A stretch of DNA of 64,000 nucleotides from Nematostella vectensis (Eukaryota; Cnidaria; Anthozoa; Actiniaria; Edwardsiidae): NCBI RefSeq assembly GCF_932526225.1, contig NC_064038.1, positions 13,265,070-13,329,069 of the forward strand. Direction: 5' to 3'. Positions 19,992 to 28,855 of the stretch are shown in pieces; position 1 is the stretch's first letter, and every line of letters begins with the position of its first letter. Below the pieces are notes generated by a model. It made no database searches and was not told the DNA's origin. It worked only from the letters and a program-made list of their open reading frames with translations. The position numbers were made by a program, and so were the translations under genes.

Positions 19992-20750
19992 TCAGGTGAT
20001 TGGCATGAGCTCCTCCTCCAAAACCTTGAAGAACTTTCGCTTGTGGTGGTGTCTGAAAAGCTCCTCATGCACCTCACCCCAACCGTAAGCTGGGTACAAA
20101 CCTTTGAGTCTCCTGGGGAGGTGACACGCCATGAATCTCATAGTCCGCCCAAAACTCTTTGCTCCCCAACCCAGCAGCATCTTGACAACCCCCGTGTGAC
20201 AGCCGGTGGCTACTCCGCGCAGGGCTCTCTCATACGATTCAACCCCCGCCTCCCTGCATCTCTTGACAGTCTCAACGTCTCCCAGGGTGACCGCCAGCGT
20301 CGTGGCATCGTCAATGTCGTCGTAAAGGTTCTCACCTAGCTCCTCACACACATCAGCCACGAGATCATTACCCACCATCACTGCAGCTGCTGAGGCATCA
20401 CCAAAGTCTCTCAGACCACACTCCTGGAGAAGATGTAGAACGTCAACGTGACCACCACGCGCTGCAGCCACCAAGGCTCTCCTAAGGTCTCTCGCACCAA
20501 ACTCTACACACAGTTCAACAACCTCTTCATGCCCCTCCCGCGCCGCAGCCTCCATGGTCTCTTCAAAGTCTGTAGCACCCCACTCTTCACACATCTCAAC
20601 AATCTCAACGTGACCTCCCACCACCGCTTGGACCATAGCCCAGTCGAGGTCTACCGCATCATACTCTGCATACTTTTCGACAACTTCTACAAGACCCACC
20701 CGTGCCGCGTATGCCATCACACCGTCGACGTCTACCCCGAACCGCTCCAT
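19992..20750 (-). CDS. Ankyrin-like repeat protein, 252 residues
   Basis: At least six repeats of about 31-33 residues with the pattern AAxxGHxEVVELCxEFGARDxxxA (for example AAAREGHEEVVELCVEFGA and AVVGGHVEIVEMCEEWGA), helical throughout, then a basic His-rich C-terminus. This divergent ankyrin style, with LCxEWGA loops, is familiar from proteins expanded in large DNA viruses; such proteins usually mediate protein-protein contacts. It starts at ATG 20750, 21 nt after the Rpb7-like gene's stop, and ends at TGA 19992, though the same frame continues to 19851. It is the middle gene of a tight minus-strand cluster, suggesting co-transcription. Partner unknown. Confidence 0.8.
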   Translation of the reverse strand: MERFGVDVDGVMAYAARVGLVEVVEKYAEYDAVDLDWAMVQAVVGGHVEIVEMCEEWGATDFEETMEAAAREGHEEVVELCVEFGARDLRRALVAAARGGHVDVLHLLQECGLRDFGDASAAAVMVGNDLVADVCEELGENLYDDIDDATTLAVTLGDVETVKRCREAGVESYERALRGVATGCHTGVVKMLLGWGAKSFGRTMRFMACHLPRRLKGLYPAYGWGEVHEELFRHHHKRKFFKVLEEELMPIT

Positions 20751-20771
20751 CCTGCTGAACCTGCCGCGTCT

Positions 20772-21293
20772 CTAGAACACTTTCTTCAAATCCTTTTGAC
20801 ACTTTGTGTTAGGTGCCCTCTCAGAGATGACACCCAAGCAGCTGAAACCTCTCTCACCATACCTGACCGTTGTTACTGTGACGAGAACAGTGTCGCCCTC
20901 CTTAATCCTCTCACCCTCCCTCACGTAGCAGTTGGAGCACGCCTCAAAGACGTACCCGTCGAGAGAGGTAGACGGGATCACAACCTTTTGTATATCTGAA
21001 ACCTCCAAGAGGACACCGCCGGCCCAGACCATCCGCACCTCCCCAACAAGCTCACCCCCAACCCGCGGCCTCAACGTCTCCACCTCAAAACTCACTCTAA
21101 AGATGGTGTCACGAACATTGACAACCTCCGTCAAGCGTCCCACCGAGAGGACCCACCCGAGCTCCCTCGTGCACTCCCCCACCACCGTACTGACGATCTC
21201 ATCCCTGACGTGGTTCATTATTTCACTGTCCAAGTATTTGGGGTCAAGGAACAGACGTCTCTTGATCACCACCTTCCTCAGAGCGTCTCCCAT
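20772..21293 (-). CDS. Rpb7-like RNA polymerase subunit, 173 residues
   Basis: The length fits the Rpb7/RpoE family (about 170-190). The N-terminal half (KYLDSEIMNHVRDEIVSTVV, then GECTRELGWVLSV) matches the Rpb7 tip domain, which has the form hydrophobic-P-x-Y-hydrophobic, a long helix, then G-x-C-x(3)-G-hydrophobic. The C-terminal half (LRPRVGGELVGEVRMVWAGG, ending VTTVRYGERGFSCLGVI) matches the S1-like OB fold, including the F/L-x-P-x-x-G-E hairpin, a CY segment and the closing strand. In cells Rpb7 pairs with Rpb4 on the Pol II stalk, and several nucleocytoplasmic large DNA viruses encode it. Here no other polymerase subunit is seen, so it might modify host transcription or be a captured relic. 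The assignment rests on motif reading only. Confidence 0.72.
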   Translation of the reverse strand: MGDALRKVVIKRRLFLDPKYLDSEIMNHVRDEIVSTVVGECTRELGWVLSVGRLTEVVNVRDTIFRVSFEVETLRPRVGGELVGEVRMVWAGGVLLEVSDIQKVVIPSTSLDGYVFEACSNCYVREGERIKEGDTVLVTVTTVRYGERGFSCLGVISERAPNTKCQKDLKKVF

Positions 21294-21336
21294 CTTTGTT
21301 GTAGCCGCAACACCTTTAGGCCTCCTCAGCGATGTG

Positions 21337-21363
21337 GTGTGAAAAAGCTCATTATTTTCACAC
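21337..21363. promoter_or_regulatory. Hairpin GTGTGAAAA/TTTTCACAC between divergent frames
   Basis: Perfect 9-bp stem with a 9-nt loop, 44 bp upstream of the Rpb7-like ATG (minus) and 36 bp upstream of the small plus-strand frame. It resembles the stem before the polymerase gene (GTATGAAAA/TTTTCATAC). It is a candidate shared promoter or RNA-processing signal; the function is inferred only from position. Confidence 0.4.
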
Positions 21364-21398
21364 TGTGTGGAGAGGAGCAGTCTCCACCCTTCACAATC

Positions 21399-21554
21399 AT
21401 GGTTGAGGGTCCTCCGCAGGATTTTAAGATCTCCTGTGACGGTGTTAGCATGAATTGCTTAGCAACTGTGAGGAGACTGCTAGCAAGTACTGTCATCCGA
21501 GATGGTAGGAGCATAACACTAAAGTGTTTTAAAAGTATGCTTCGTAGGATTTAA
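21399..21554 (+). CDS. 51-codon frame cut by the arm border
   Basis: ATG at 21399 opens a frame starting MVEGPPQDFKISCDGVSMNC. It crosses the arm border at 21513 and stops 42 bases inside the arm with the tail ITLKCFKSMLRRI. The same tail ends a minus-strand frame leaving the centre at the other border, because both read into identical arm sequence. I read this as the 5' part of a gene truncated when the arms formed. The family is unknown; faint BTB/Skp1-like spacing (DFKISCDG) is not enough to name it. Confidence 0.35.
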   Translation: MVEGPPQDFKISCDGVSMNCLATVRRLLASTVIRDGRSITLKCFKSMLRRI

Positions 21555-24500
21555 GTAGACTCGTACTTTCTCGTCAGCACACTCTGTTGGTTGTCTCAGA
21601 CACTCCCGAGATAACCGTGAGCGTGGGTGTGAATACCATCGTCACAGATGATTCTCTTGTCGTCCTCGTGAGATAGCGCCCTCTTGTTCACCGTCTCGGT
21701 GTAGACATTGTGTCCATGACTCCTGATGACATTCATCATCCTCATCTGAGGCTCCTTACCAAACAAGCAATCCTTGTAGTCATCGAAACCGATGCTCTTC
21801 TTGACGACTGCCCTCTTGACACCCTTGCATTTCTTCGCTTCTCCACCACCGTCCATCCTGTACGAGTAGAGTTTAGCTCTCAGCCCGACGAACTCTGTGA
21901 TTTGTAGACCTCCAGTCTCATCCTTGAACATGCCAATGATCTTCTTGTTCAACCCTGACTCGATGCCAGACGGGTGATTCCTTGGATAGTTGCTTGTGTC
22001 AAACATGGATCTCACATCACCGCTAATGTCCTTGTAAAAATCCTCCGTCTCTATCTCGTACATCAGACTATCCGTGTCTGTAAACAGCAACTTTGCCTTG
22101 TCACCATACTTTGGTTTAACGTAACCGTAGTGAAAATCATACATGAGATTCTTACTCAGATCCAGGATACACATACCCAAGTAGACGGGCTTGTTGAAAA
22201 CCAGTCTCGTCTTCCTCATGTGGATAGCCGCAAGGTTTTCACAAAAGATGGTACGATGCTTGTAATTAGGCTTTGATATTAGTTTCCTAGCCTGTTTCTC
22301 GTTTGTGATCAGCCGGATGTCCACCCTGTTTCTAATGTTCTCCATGGTTTTCCCGAAAACAGAGTTGTTCATTAACTTGAAAAAATCTTTCTCGAAATCG
22401 TTTGTCGCTTTTGCTCTGAGGCTCGTGTTTAGGTCAATGTAGGTCTTCAACCATCCAGACTCCTCAAAGGTGATACCCCTATGAACCTTCGTGACTTTTA
22501 ACCCAAGACTTTCATAAAGTTTCAGAGTCTCATGATGGACGACGTACTTTGTTTTGTCGTTGAGGTTTGGGATCAACTTGCCTACCTTGTTAATCTTGAT
22601 GCTCTCTGGAGCTAACGGGTAGTCATCATGTGAATCATGAAGGTGACGTGGATACGCCATGTCAACCTCCACGACGCATGGGTGACGTCCCCACTCCTTC
22701 AGCTCTTGGTCCGTCATCCATCTGAACCCGTGAGTGGGCAGAGGTTTACTCATCGCCCAGCCGTACAAGTTGTTTGCATCCAGGTAGGTAATGTACTTTG
22801 TCGGTAGGTTGGGATCGTACTCTCTCATGTAGGGGTTGTTTGCCTTACTATGTCTGGTGGATATCATGGAGACACCTCCGCGAATACCCTCCTCAAACAT
22901 GAGTAACATATCGCAATCGGTCAGCAACTCCAACTCTACCCTTGTGATCTTTAGGGCTGCATCCCAAGCCAGTCCGGGTGCTGTGTAGTACCAGGCTGGG
23001 TCCAGGCCATAGTTCTCGAGACAGACATCTCTAAAGTTCTCGAAAACGTCTGCCAACAGGAGCACGTCCGACTCAAGATAGAGATCGTGGTAATCCCTCA
23101 TGGTGCTCATCTTGAAGGTTTCCCACACTTTTTGCGCGTGTTGGTAATCTTCCTCCGATATGTCCGTATCGTTGAGAGTCGAGTAAAACGCTTCTTTAGG
23201 CGGAAGTTGGATAGCGTCTAGTTGATCAAAGTTACAGAACCAGTCGTATGGGAAGACGCCCTTCCTCAACAACAGCTGTAACTGTTCCCCCTTGTAGTGA
23301 ATCATGAGGTTCTTGAAAGACTCTCTCGGTAAATTCTTCACTAGACTGTCGAGGCTAGCGGACATGAACTTGAAACTGTCGATAAACCTGATATCACGCT
23401 TAACGTCAACCTGTTTGCCCTCTTTGTTCGTAAACCTGTCGACCACAACCTGTTTTGTGAAAGAGATATACTTCTCCTCGTTATTAGGTATGCAGTTTAT
23501 TTTACCCTCCGACGTACCAAGATTCTTGACAAACAAGTGTGAATCGTATCCAGACAGGTTGTGAAATAGAACAGGAAAGAACTTTGGAGCTCTAAATCGA
23601 AGGTTGCATGCGTTGTGAGCAGCACCTCTGTACTTTCCGGTGAGGTGGCAATGGTCCAAAACCTTGTCCTCTCCTAACTCACCCCCACAGATGTGGCAGT
23701 GAGTGGCATTGTCATAGTTCATCTCATCCTCCCGCGTCATCTCCACCTCCTTGGGGAACTTGAACTTATTGTAAATCTCCTTGATGTCTGACTCGAGAGA
23801 CTCCACAAACAGCTGCGCGACATCCTCGGCAGACCCTTGGACCGTCCTCTGAACCAGCTTGGGTGAAAACACACCGTCATCAATGCTGCATTTGATGAGA
23901 TAGCAGAAGCCTGACGGTTTGTGTTTCTGATATTGTTTAGTGAAACTCCTGCTCTCATCTGGGGAGCAAGTGTCTATATTCTCTGTGAAGCTCTCAAAGT
24001 CTGCGTAGACAACAAAGGGGACCCGCATCTTTCTGTTAAAGTTCACGAATCTAGTGTAAAGGGGCTTACCGTCTTTATCCATCGGCATCTCTATCCTGAC
24101 CGACTCGTTCTTTGAGCAGTACTCGTAATGTTTCTCCAACGCCTTTTTACACCGAAACGAGTTTAGACACCTAAAACATAGGAATCGGGTATGGTGATAC
24201 TTATCAATTTGACTAGACACTAACGACATCACGTCCTTTATCCAGCAGTAATGACTCGTCTCGCCGTTTGAGATGAGAAGTAGATTGATTGCATTGAATG
24301 GATCCTTCCCACTGATCCTCAATGGACATATTTTCTTCTCCTCATACGTAAACACATTGACTGTATGTGGGTTCTGTCTCTCAAACTTGTCGATCTGTCT
24401 CAACGAGACGGGGAACTCTATCCCCGACCAGTCGAATCTCTCAGAGTTCTCCATCATCTTTCTACTGAGTCTTTGAGGGTTATCCCTCTTGGGGTACACG

Positions 24501-26468
24501 GCGGAGGTTACCGCCCACTTGAAACACTTGTGATCATTCTCATTCCTCACATTGATGATCGCCTTCTTTACCGCTAACTCCTTTGGTAGTTCAACATACG
24601 AGCTCCCGGAGAGAGGATCAAAGGGATCAATGTTAATATCAAAGTACTCCACCCGATCAAACTGCCACCCAGAGCCTTGCTTCTGGAACTTTTCGACTAA
24701 TCCGATCAAAGGATTCGTCATTACATTAAACAAATCAGAGAAATCAGTCGACTCCGTCACGATCTCAGGCTTTTCTGTATGATGATATCCCAGCTCCTCC
24801 TCAATCTGACCTGTAGCCAGATCTTCTTTTATATACCTGCAGGTAAAGACAAACTTGACCTTGATGGGCTTCTTTCGGTCATTGACGAGTTTGATAACCT
24901 TTGGTCTGATCTTGGTGATAAACTCCTTGGGACCGTAACCCTCCTGTCCGGCTATCCCATAAGTCTTAAGATATCCCTTCAACGCCGTCTTTTGCTCCTT
25001 GGGTGTGAAGCGATCTTCCGCTTCCCCGTGTAAACGCTTAATCCTCTCCTTCAGACGTTTGACCCGTTTATCTACAGCCTCTTTGGCGGTCTTTTTGATG
25101 GGCTCAGGGACATAAGATAGTATCCAATCCGCAAACTCATCTAACTCGCTCTTGATCGAGTTGACTTCCCTGTTTGCAAAATGCTTAAGTGATTGGACGT
25201 GGGAACTCCGTGTGGGTTTGGAGGGTTTGAGAATGGGGACATCAATCTCAGGTATCGGACCGTCGAGAATACTCTCCGACGCGTTGGATGGGATAATATC
25301 AGGCGGACGTGGTAGCCCTTTGATAAGTTTGGGTAGAGGGACCCGTCGGGGTGGTGGTGGTGGTGACGTGCTGGTCAGCGCCCCGACGAGCTCGTCTCTC
25401 CGCATCCAGTAATATCTTGGGATACCTCGCTCCTTGGCGAGGGCTTTCAGATCTTTCACCTTCAGGTTTTCCATTTCTATCAAACCAGTTATGTCTTTAA
25501 ACCAAGATTCCAGAATCCCATTGGGGGTCTGGTGGGACAACTCCGACACGTCTTCACCAGTCTGTGTTGGTAGAACATTGAGACGCTTCTCAGTGGTGTA
25601 AAGAGGACTCACCCCCATCCTTCACAACCTCCTCCGCAGGAGTTCCATCAACCCACCACAGGAGTCATTCTCATCTCCATGGTAGTCTAGGACCTGAGAC
25701 GTGGCGTGGTATGAAAAAAATTCACCCTCACTTTTCATACTCCTAGCTGGGGCCTCCCACAGGGACACCGTCAAAAACTCAATCTCTTATTTCTCACCCC
25801 CACAGTCACGTGAGGGGGGGTGTTCCCCCAGAGAGTCTCTCACAAGAATCATTTTCATCTCCATGGTAACCTAGGGCTGGTATGAGGACCTCTGGGAGGG
25901 ACATCTCTCTCTGGTCAAATTAGCTCGGAAGTGTAAACCCCGGCCCACACCCCTCCACCTAACCGACCGAACTCATCACGCCATTTTCGACGATCAAATG
26001 GGCGTGGCCGTCACGTGACAAAGTGATTGACAGGTGGGCGTGGCCGTCACGTGACAAAGTGATTGACAGGTTCTTGTCAAAATGATTGACAGGTGGGCGT
26101 GGCCGTCACGTGACAAAGTGATTGACAGGTTTTTACAAAGTGATTGACAGGTGGGCGTGGCCGTCACGTGACAAAGTGATTGACAAGTGGGCGTGGCCAT
26201 CACGTGACAAAGTGATTGACAGGTTTTTTGACAAAGTGATTGACAGGTGGGCGTGTCCGTCACGTGACAAAGTGATTGACAGGTGGGCGTGGCCATCACG
26301 TGACAAAGTGATTGACAGGTGGGTGTGGTCGTGTTCGTGTGTGCAAGGAGTCTTGGGCAAACTCGCACATGTGCAGGTCGCGAGGCTTGGCGGAGACTTT
26401 TGCGCCATTTTGGAATGAAATTTGGGATGATGAAAAACTTGTGCCAGCTGCGCCAAAATCCTACTACT
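21513..26468 (-). repeat. Right inverted-repeat arm, copy 1
   Basis: Reverse complement of 14229-19184, of equal length (4,956 bp). It includes the mirror polymerase gene, the hairpin (26468-26437 side of the leader mirrors to 25709-25740) and the subterminal repeats at about 25997-26317. Agreement was checked at both borders, in the leader and through the translated polymerase, which shows no difference. Confidence 0.95.
21596..25618 (-). CDS. Protein-primed family B DNA polymerase, right-arm copy
   Basis: The same 1340-residue protein as at 15079-19101, encoded on the opposite strand, with all polymerase, exonuclease and endonuclease VII-like motifs intact. Two identical genes pointing inward from each end mean that either arm can supply the enzyme. 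Absence of any difference implies very recent origin or active homogenisation through the inverted repeat, as is known for terminal repeats of poxviruses and other linear replicons. Confidence 0.95.
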   Translation of the reverse strand: MGVSPLYTTEKRLNVLPTQTGEDVSELSHQTPNGILESWFKDITGLIEMENLKVKDLKALAKERGIPRYYWMRRDELVGALTSTSPPPPPRRVPLPKLIKGLPRPPDIIPSNASESILDGPIPEIDVPILKPSKPTRSSHVQSLKHFANREVNSIKSELDEFADWILSYVPEPIKKTAKEAVDKRVKRLKERIKRLHGEAEDRFTPKEQKTALKGYLKTYGIAGQEGYGPKEFITKIRPKVIKLVNDRKKPIKVKFVFTCRYIKEDLATGQIEEELGYHHTEKPEIVTESTDFSDLFNVMTNPLIGLVEKFQKQGSGWQFDRVEYFDINIDPFDPLSGSSYVELPKELAVKKAIINVRNENDHKCFKWAVTSAVYPKRDNPQRLSRKMMENSERFDWSGIEFPVSLRQIDKFERQNPHTVNVFTYEEKKICPLRISGKDPFNAINLLLISNGETSHYCWIKDVMSLVSSQIDKYHHTRFLCFRCLNSFRCKKALEKHYEYCSKNESVRIEMPMDKDGKPLYTRFVNFNRKMRVPFVVYADFESFTENIDTCSPDESRSFTKQYQKHKPSGFCYLIKCSIDDGVFSPKLVQRTVQGSAEDVAQLFVESLESDIKEIYNKFKFPKEVEMTREDEMNYDNATHCHICGGELGEDKVLDHCHLTGKYRGAAHNACNLRFRAPKFFPVLFHNLSGYDSHLFVKNLGTSEGKINCIPNNEEKYISFTKQVVVDRFTNKEGKQVDVKRDIRFIDSFKFMSASLDSLVKNLPRESFKNLMIHYKGEQLQLLLRKGVFPYDWFCNFDQLDAIQLPPKEAFYSTLNDTDISEEDYQHAQKVWETFKMSTMRDYHDLYLESDVLLLADVFENFRDVCLENYGLDPAWYYTAPGLAWDAALKITRVELELLTDCDMLLMFEEGIRGGVSMISTRHSKANNPYMREYDPNLPTKYITYLDANNLYGWAMSKPLPTHGFRWMTDQELKEWGRHPCVVEVDMAYPRHLHDSHDDYPLAPESIKINKVGKLIPNLNDKTKYVVHHETLKLYESLGLKVTKVHRGITFEESGWLKTYIDLNTSLRAKATNDFEKDFFKLMNNSVFGKTMENIRNRVDIRLITNEKQARKLISKPNYKHRTIFCENLAAIHMRKTRLVFNKPVYLGMCILDLSKNLMYDFHYGYVKPKYGDKAKLLFTDTDSLMYEIETEDFYKDISGDVRSMFDTSNYPRNHPSGIESGLNKKIIGMFKDETGGLQITEFVGLRAKLYSYRMDGGGEAKKCKGVKRAVVKKSIGFDDYKDCLFGKEPQMRMMNVIRSHGHNVYTETVNKRALSHEDDKRIICDDGIHTHAHGYLGSV

Positions 26469-26877
26469 GGGGGACATGTGTGGAATGGATAAGGGATAGA
26501 TTAGGGGTGGGTGGAGGACAGCTGAGGGATGGGTGAGGGATAGGAGATGAACGGGCAAGGGATGAGTAAGGGAAGAATATTGGAAGGGTGGGGTTGAGAG
26601 ATAGGTGGGGGATGGGTAAACGAGGATTGGGAAGAGACAGGTGAGGGTAAAGATGAATGATAAGTGAATGAAAGATAGGCGAGTGTTGGGTTAGGGATTA
26701 GTGAGGAATGGGGTGAGTAGGTGAGTTATAGGTGAAGAATTGGTAAGAGGTGTGTGAGAGGTGGGTGAGAGACAGGTGATAGGGAATAAGTAAGAGATGT
26801 GCGAGAAGACTCAGTGAGGGATGAGTGTCGGACAGGTGTGGGATGGGTGAGTGGAAGATAGATGAATGATGGGTGAG
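26469..26877. repeat. Right flank of copy 1: 11-bp minisatellite, duplicated at 40246-40654
   Basis: Begins GGGGGACATGTGTGGAATGG and continues as degenerate GGGATGGGTGA repeat to the N gap. The first bases, the internal landmarks and the last bases before the gap match the right flank of copy 2, where the sequence continues past the point at which this one stops. Confidence 0.9.
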
Positions 26878-27077
26878 NNNNNNNNNNNNNNNNNNNNNNN
26901 NNNNNNNNNNNNNNNNNNNNNNNNNNNNNNNNNNNNNNNNNNNNNNNNNNNNNNNNNNNNNNNNNNNNNNNNNNNNNNNNNNNNNNNNNNNNNNNNNNNN
27001 NNNNNNNNNNNNNNNNNNNNNNNNNNNNNNNNNNNNNNNNNNNNNNNNNNNNNNNNNNNNNNNNNNNNNNNNNNNNN
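26878..27077. other. Assembly gap, 200 Ns
   Basis: Exactly 200 unknown bases, a conventional scaffold-gap length. Reading frames through it are meaningless. Its place between two copies of the same element with the same right flank makes this join suspect. Confidence 0.99.
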
Positions 27078-28005
27078 GGTGATTTCTTAATGGACATTTT
27101 GAGCATAGAAAATTGTTGTTTTTTGTTGCTGAAATAAGGAATAAAAAAATTAAAGTGATTTTAATAACCTAGACAAGACGAAACTCATTATCGAAATTTT
27201 GTTGTTGTTTTATTAAGAAAACGATTTTATATAAATGTCATGGGAACAACTGGAAGCATTAAGAGCACATTGAATTCTGTTGTTGTTTTTTTTTTGCTTT
27301 TTTACGGGGGCATCTTAAGTGCGATATTAAGAATTGGTGTCTAAATACACAACAAAAAGCAAAAGTAATGATTATGAAGTAAGAAAAATATTATAGACCA
27401 GTCAATTATTATAATCAGCTAAACACTATGACCCGGTAGACCGTTTCAAATCTTCAAAGATAATTGCCTAAACATGATATCCCTGGATCCCTACCATAAC
27501 ATAATAAGGAAATAAAAAGAATAAATAATTCTATTTATTTTTCTATGAGGTATATTGCTTTATTCTTTTAAAATCTGAAATACGATTTGAACTACATTTT
27601 CATTACAAATAAACTAAATTGTTCTCAACAATGATAAAGTGGTTCCTCGGAACGCAAAACGATCTCAAATTGAATCTTTTCTGTTTCTAGCGCTAAGCTA
27701 ATGATTGTAATACAATGGTATCGTTAAGGAAAGGAAAGCGTTATCGACACACGTTTATAGAGGCATTGCTTTATGGGCTAATAAGATACTCAACATGCAA
27801 CATGCAGGGAAAAGAATATACCTATTTCTAGCGATCCATTTGTCCCGAAGAGAGAGAACACATTAGAACAGCGCATCCGACTGTCCAACAAAGCGGCTTT
27901 ATGTTTGTTCAATTAATCGAATTGTCTCGATGTGATTTTAAGGTCTGGAAGAAAATTTGTGGTTGGCGAATACCGCGTATCTTTTATGCATTTCTTCAGT
28001 TCTTA
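27078..28005. other. AT-rich non-coding sequence left of element copy 2
   Basis: 928 bp with no gene, tandem repeat or minisatellite recognised. It is unlike the minisatellite that flanks copy 1 on its left. The last bases, TCTTA, do not match the GGGGG on the right of copy 2, so copy 2 has no target duplication. Confidence 0.7.
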
Positions 28006-28156
28006 AGTAGTAGGATTTTGGCGCAGCTGGCACAAGTTTTTCATCATCCCAAATTTCATTCCAAAATGGCGCAAAAGTCTCCGCCAAGCCTCGCGACCTG
28101 CACATGTGCGAGTTTGCCCAAGACTCCTTGCACACACGAACACGACCACACCCACC

Positions 28157-28477
28157 TGTCAATCACTTTGTCACGTGATGGCCACGCCCACCTGTCAATC
28201 ACTTTGTCACGTGACGGACACGCCCACCTGTCAATCACTTTGTCAAAAAACCTGTCAATCACTTTGTCACGTGATGGCCACGCCCACTTGTCAATCACTT
28301 TGTCACGTGACGGCCACGCCCACCTGTCAATCACTTTGTAAAAACCTGTCAATCACTTTGTCACGTGACGGCCACGCCCACCTGTCAATCATTTTGACAA
28401 GAACCTGTCAATCACTTTGTCACGTGACGGCCACGCCCACCTGTCAATCACTTTGTCACGTGACGGCCACGCCCATT
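28157..28477. repeat. Subterminal TCACGTGA repeats, copy 2 left arm
   Basis: Same array as at 14380-14700. The mirror array in the right arm is at about 39774-40094. Confidence 0.88.
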
Positions 28478-28855
28478 TGATCGTCGAAAATGGCGTGATG
28501 AGTTCGGTCGGTTAGGTGGAGGGGTGTGGGCCGGGGTTTACACTTCCGAGCTAATTTGACCAGAGAGAGATGTCCCTCCCAGAGGTCCTCATACCAGCCC
28601 TAGGTTACCATGGAGATGAAAATGATTCTTGTGAGAGACTCTCTGGGGGAACACCCCCCCTCACGTGACTGTGGGGGTGAGAAATAAGAGATTGAGTTTT
28701 TGACGGTGTCCCTGTGGGAGGCCCCAGCTAGGAGTATGAAAAGTGAGGGTGAATTTTTTTCATACCACGCCACGTCTCAGGTCCTAGACTACCATGGAGA
28801 TGAGAATGACTCCTGTGGTGGGTTGATGGAACTCCTGCGGAGGAGGTTGTGAAGG

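Larger units (their letters stand above)
14229..26468. mobile_element. 12,240-bp PolB element with 4,956-bp inverted repeats, copy 1
   Basis: The ends are AGTAGTAGGATTTTGGCGC at 14229 and its exact reverse complement ending at 26468. The arms 14229-19184 and 21513-26468 are each 4,956 bp. Both ends, the inner borders and the entire polymerase frame agree in inverted orientation. The centre, 19185-21512, is unique (2,328 bp). Flanking GGGGG on both sides could be a 5-bp target duplication, but it lies in a G-rich minisatellite. Contents are a DNA polymerase in each arm and, in the centre, an Rpb7-like protein, an ankyrin-like protein and a Cys/His repeat protein. Triplet-repeat ends and a protein-primed polymerase recall Polinton/Maverick elements, but those normally have short TIRs, a retroviral-type integrase and capsid genes, none of which is recognised here. 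A large-DNA-virus contribution to the centre is inferred. Confidence 0.92.

Noticed and set aside
14229-26468. Classification as a standard Polinton/Maverick
   Set aside because: Polymerase type and AG-start ends fit, but no integrase, packaging ATPase, protease or capsid frame is visible. The terminal repeats are also far longer than usual.
26726-27106. Frames through 26878-27077
   Set aside because: They consist of unknown bases in the assembly gap.
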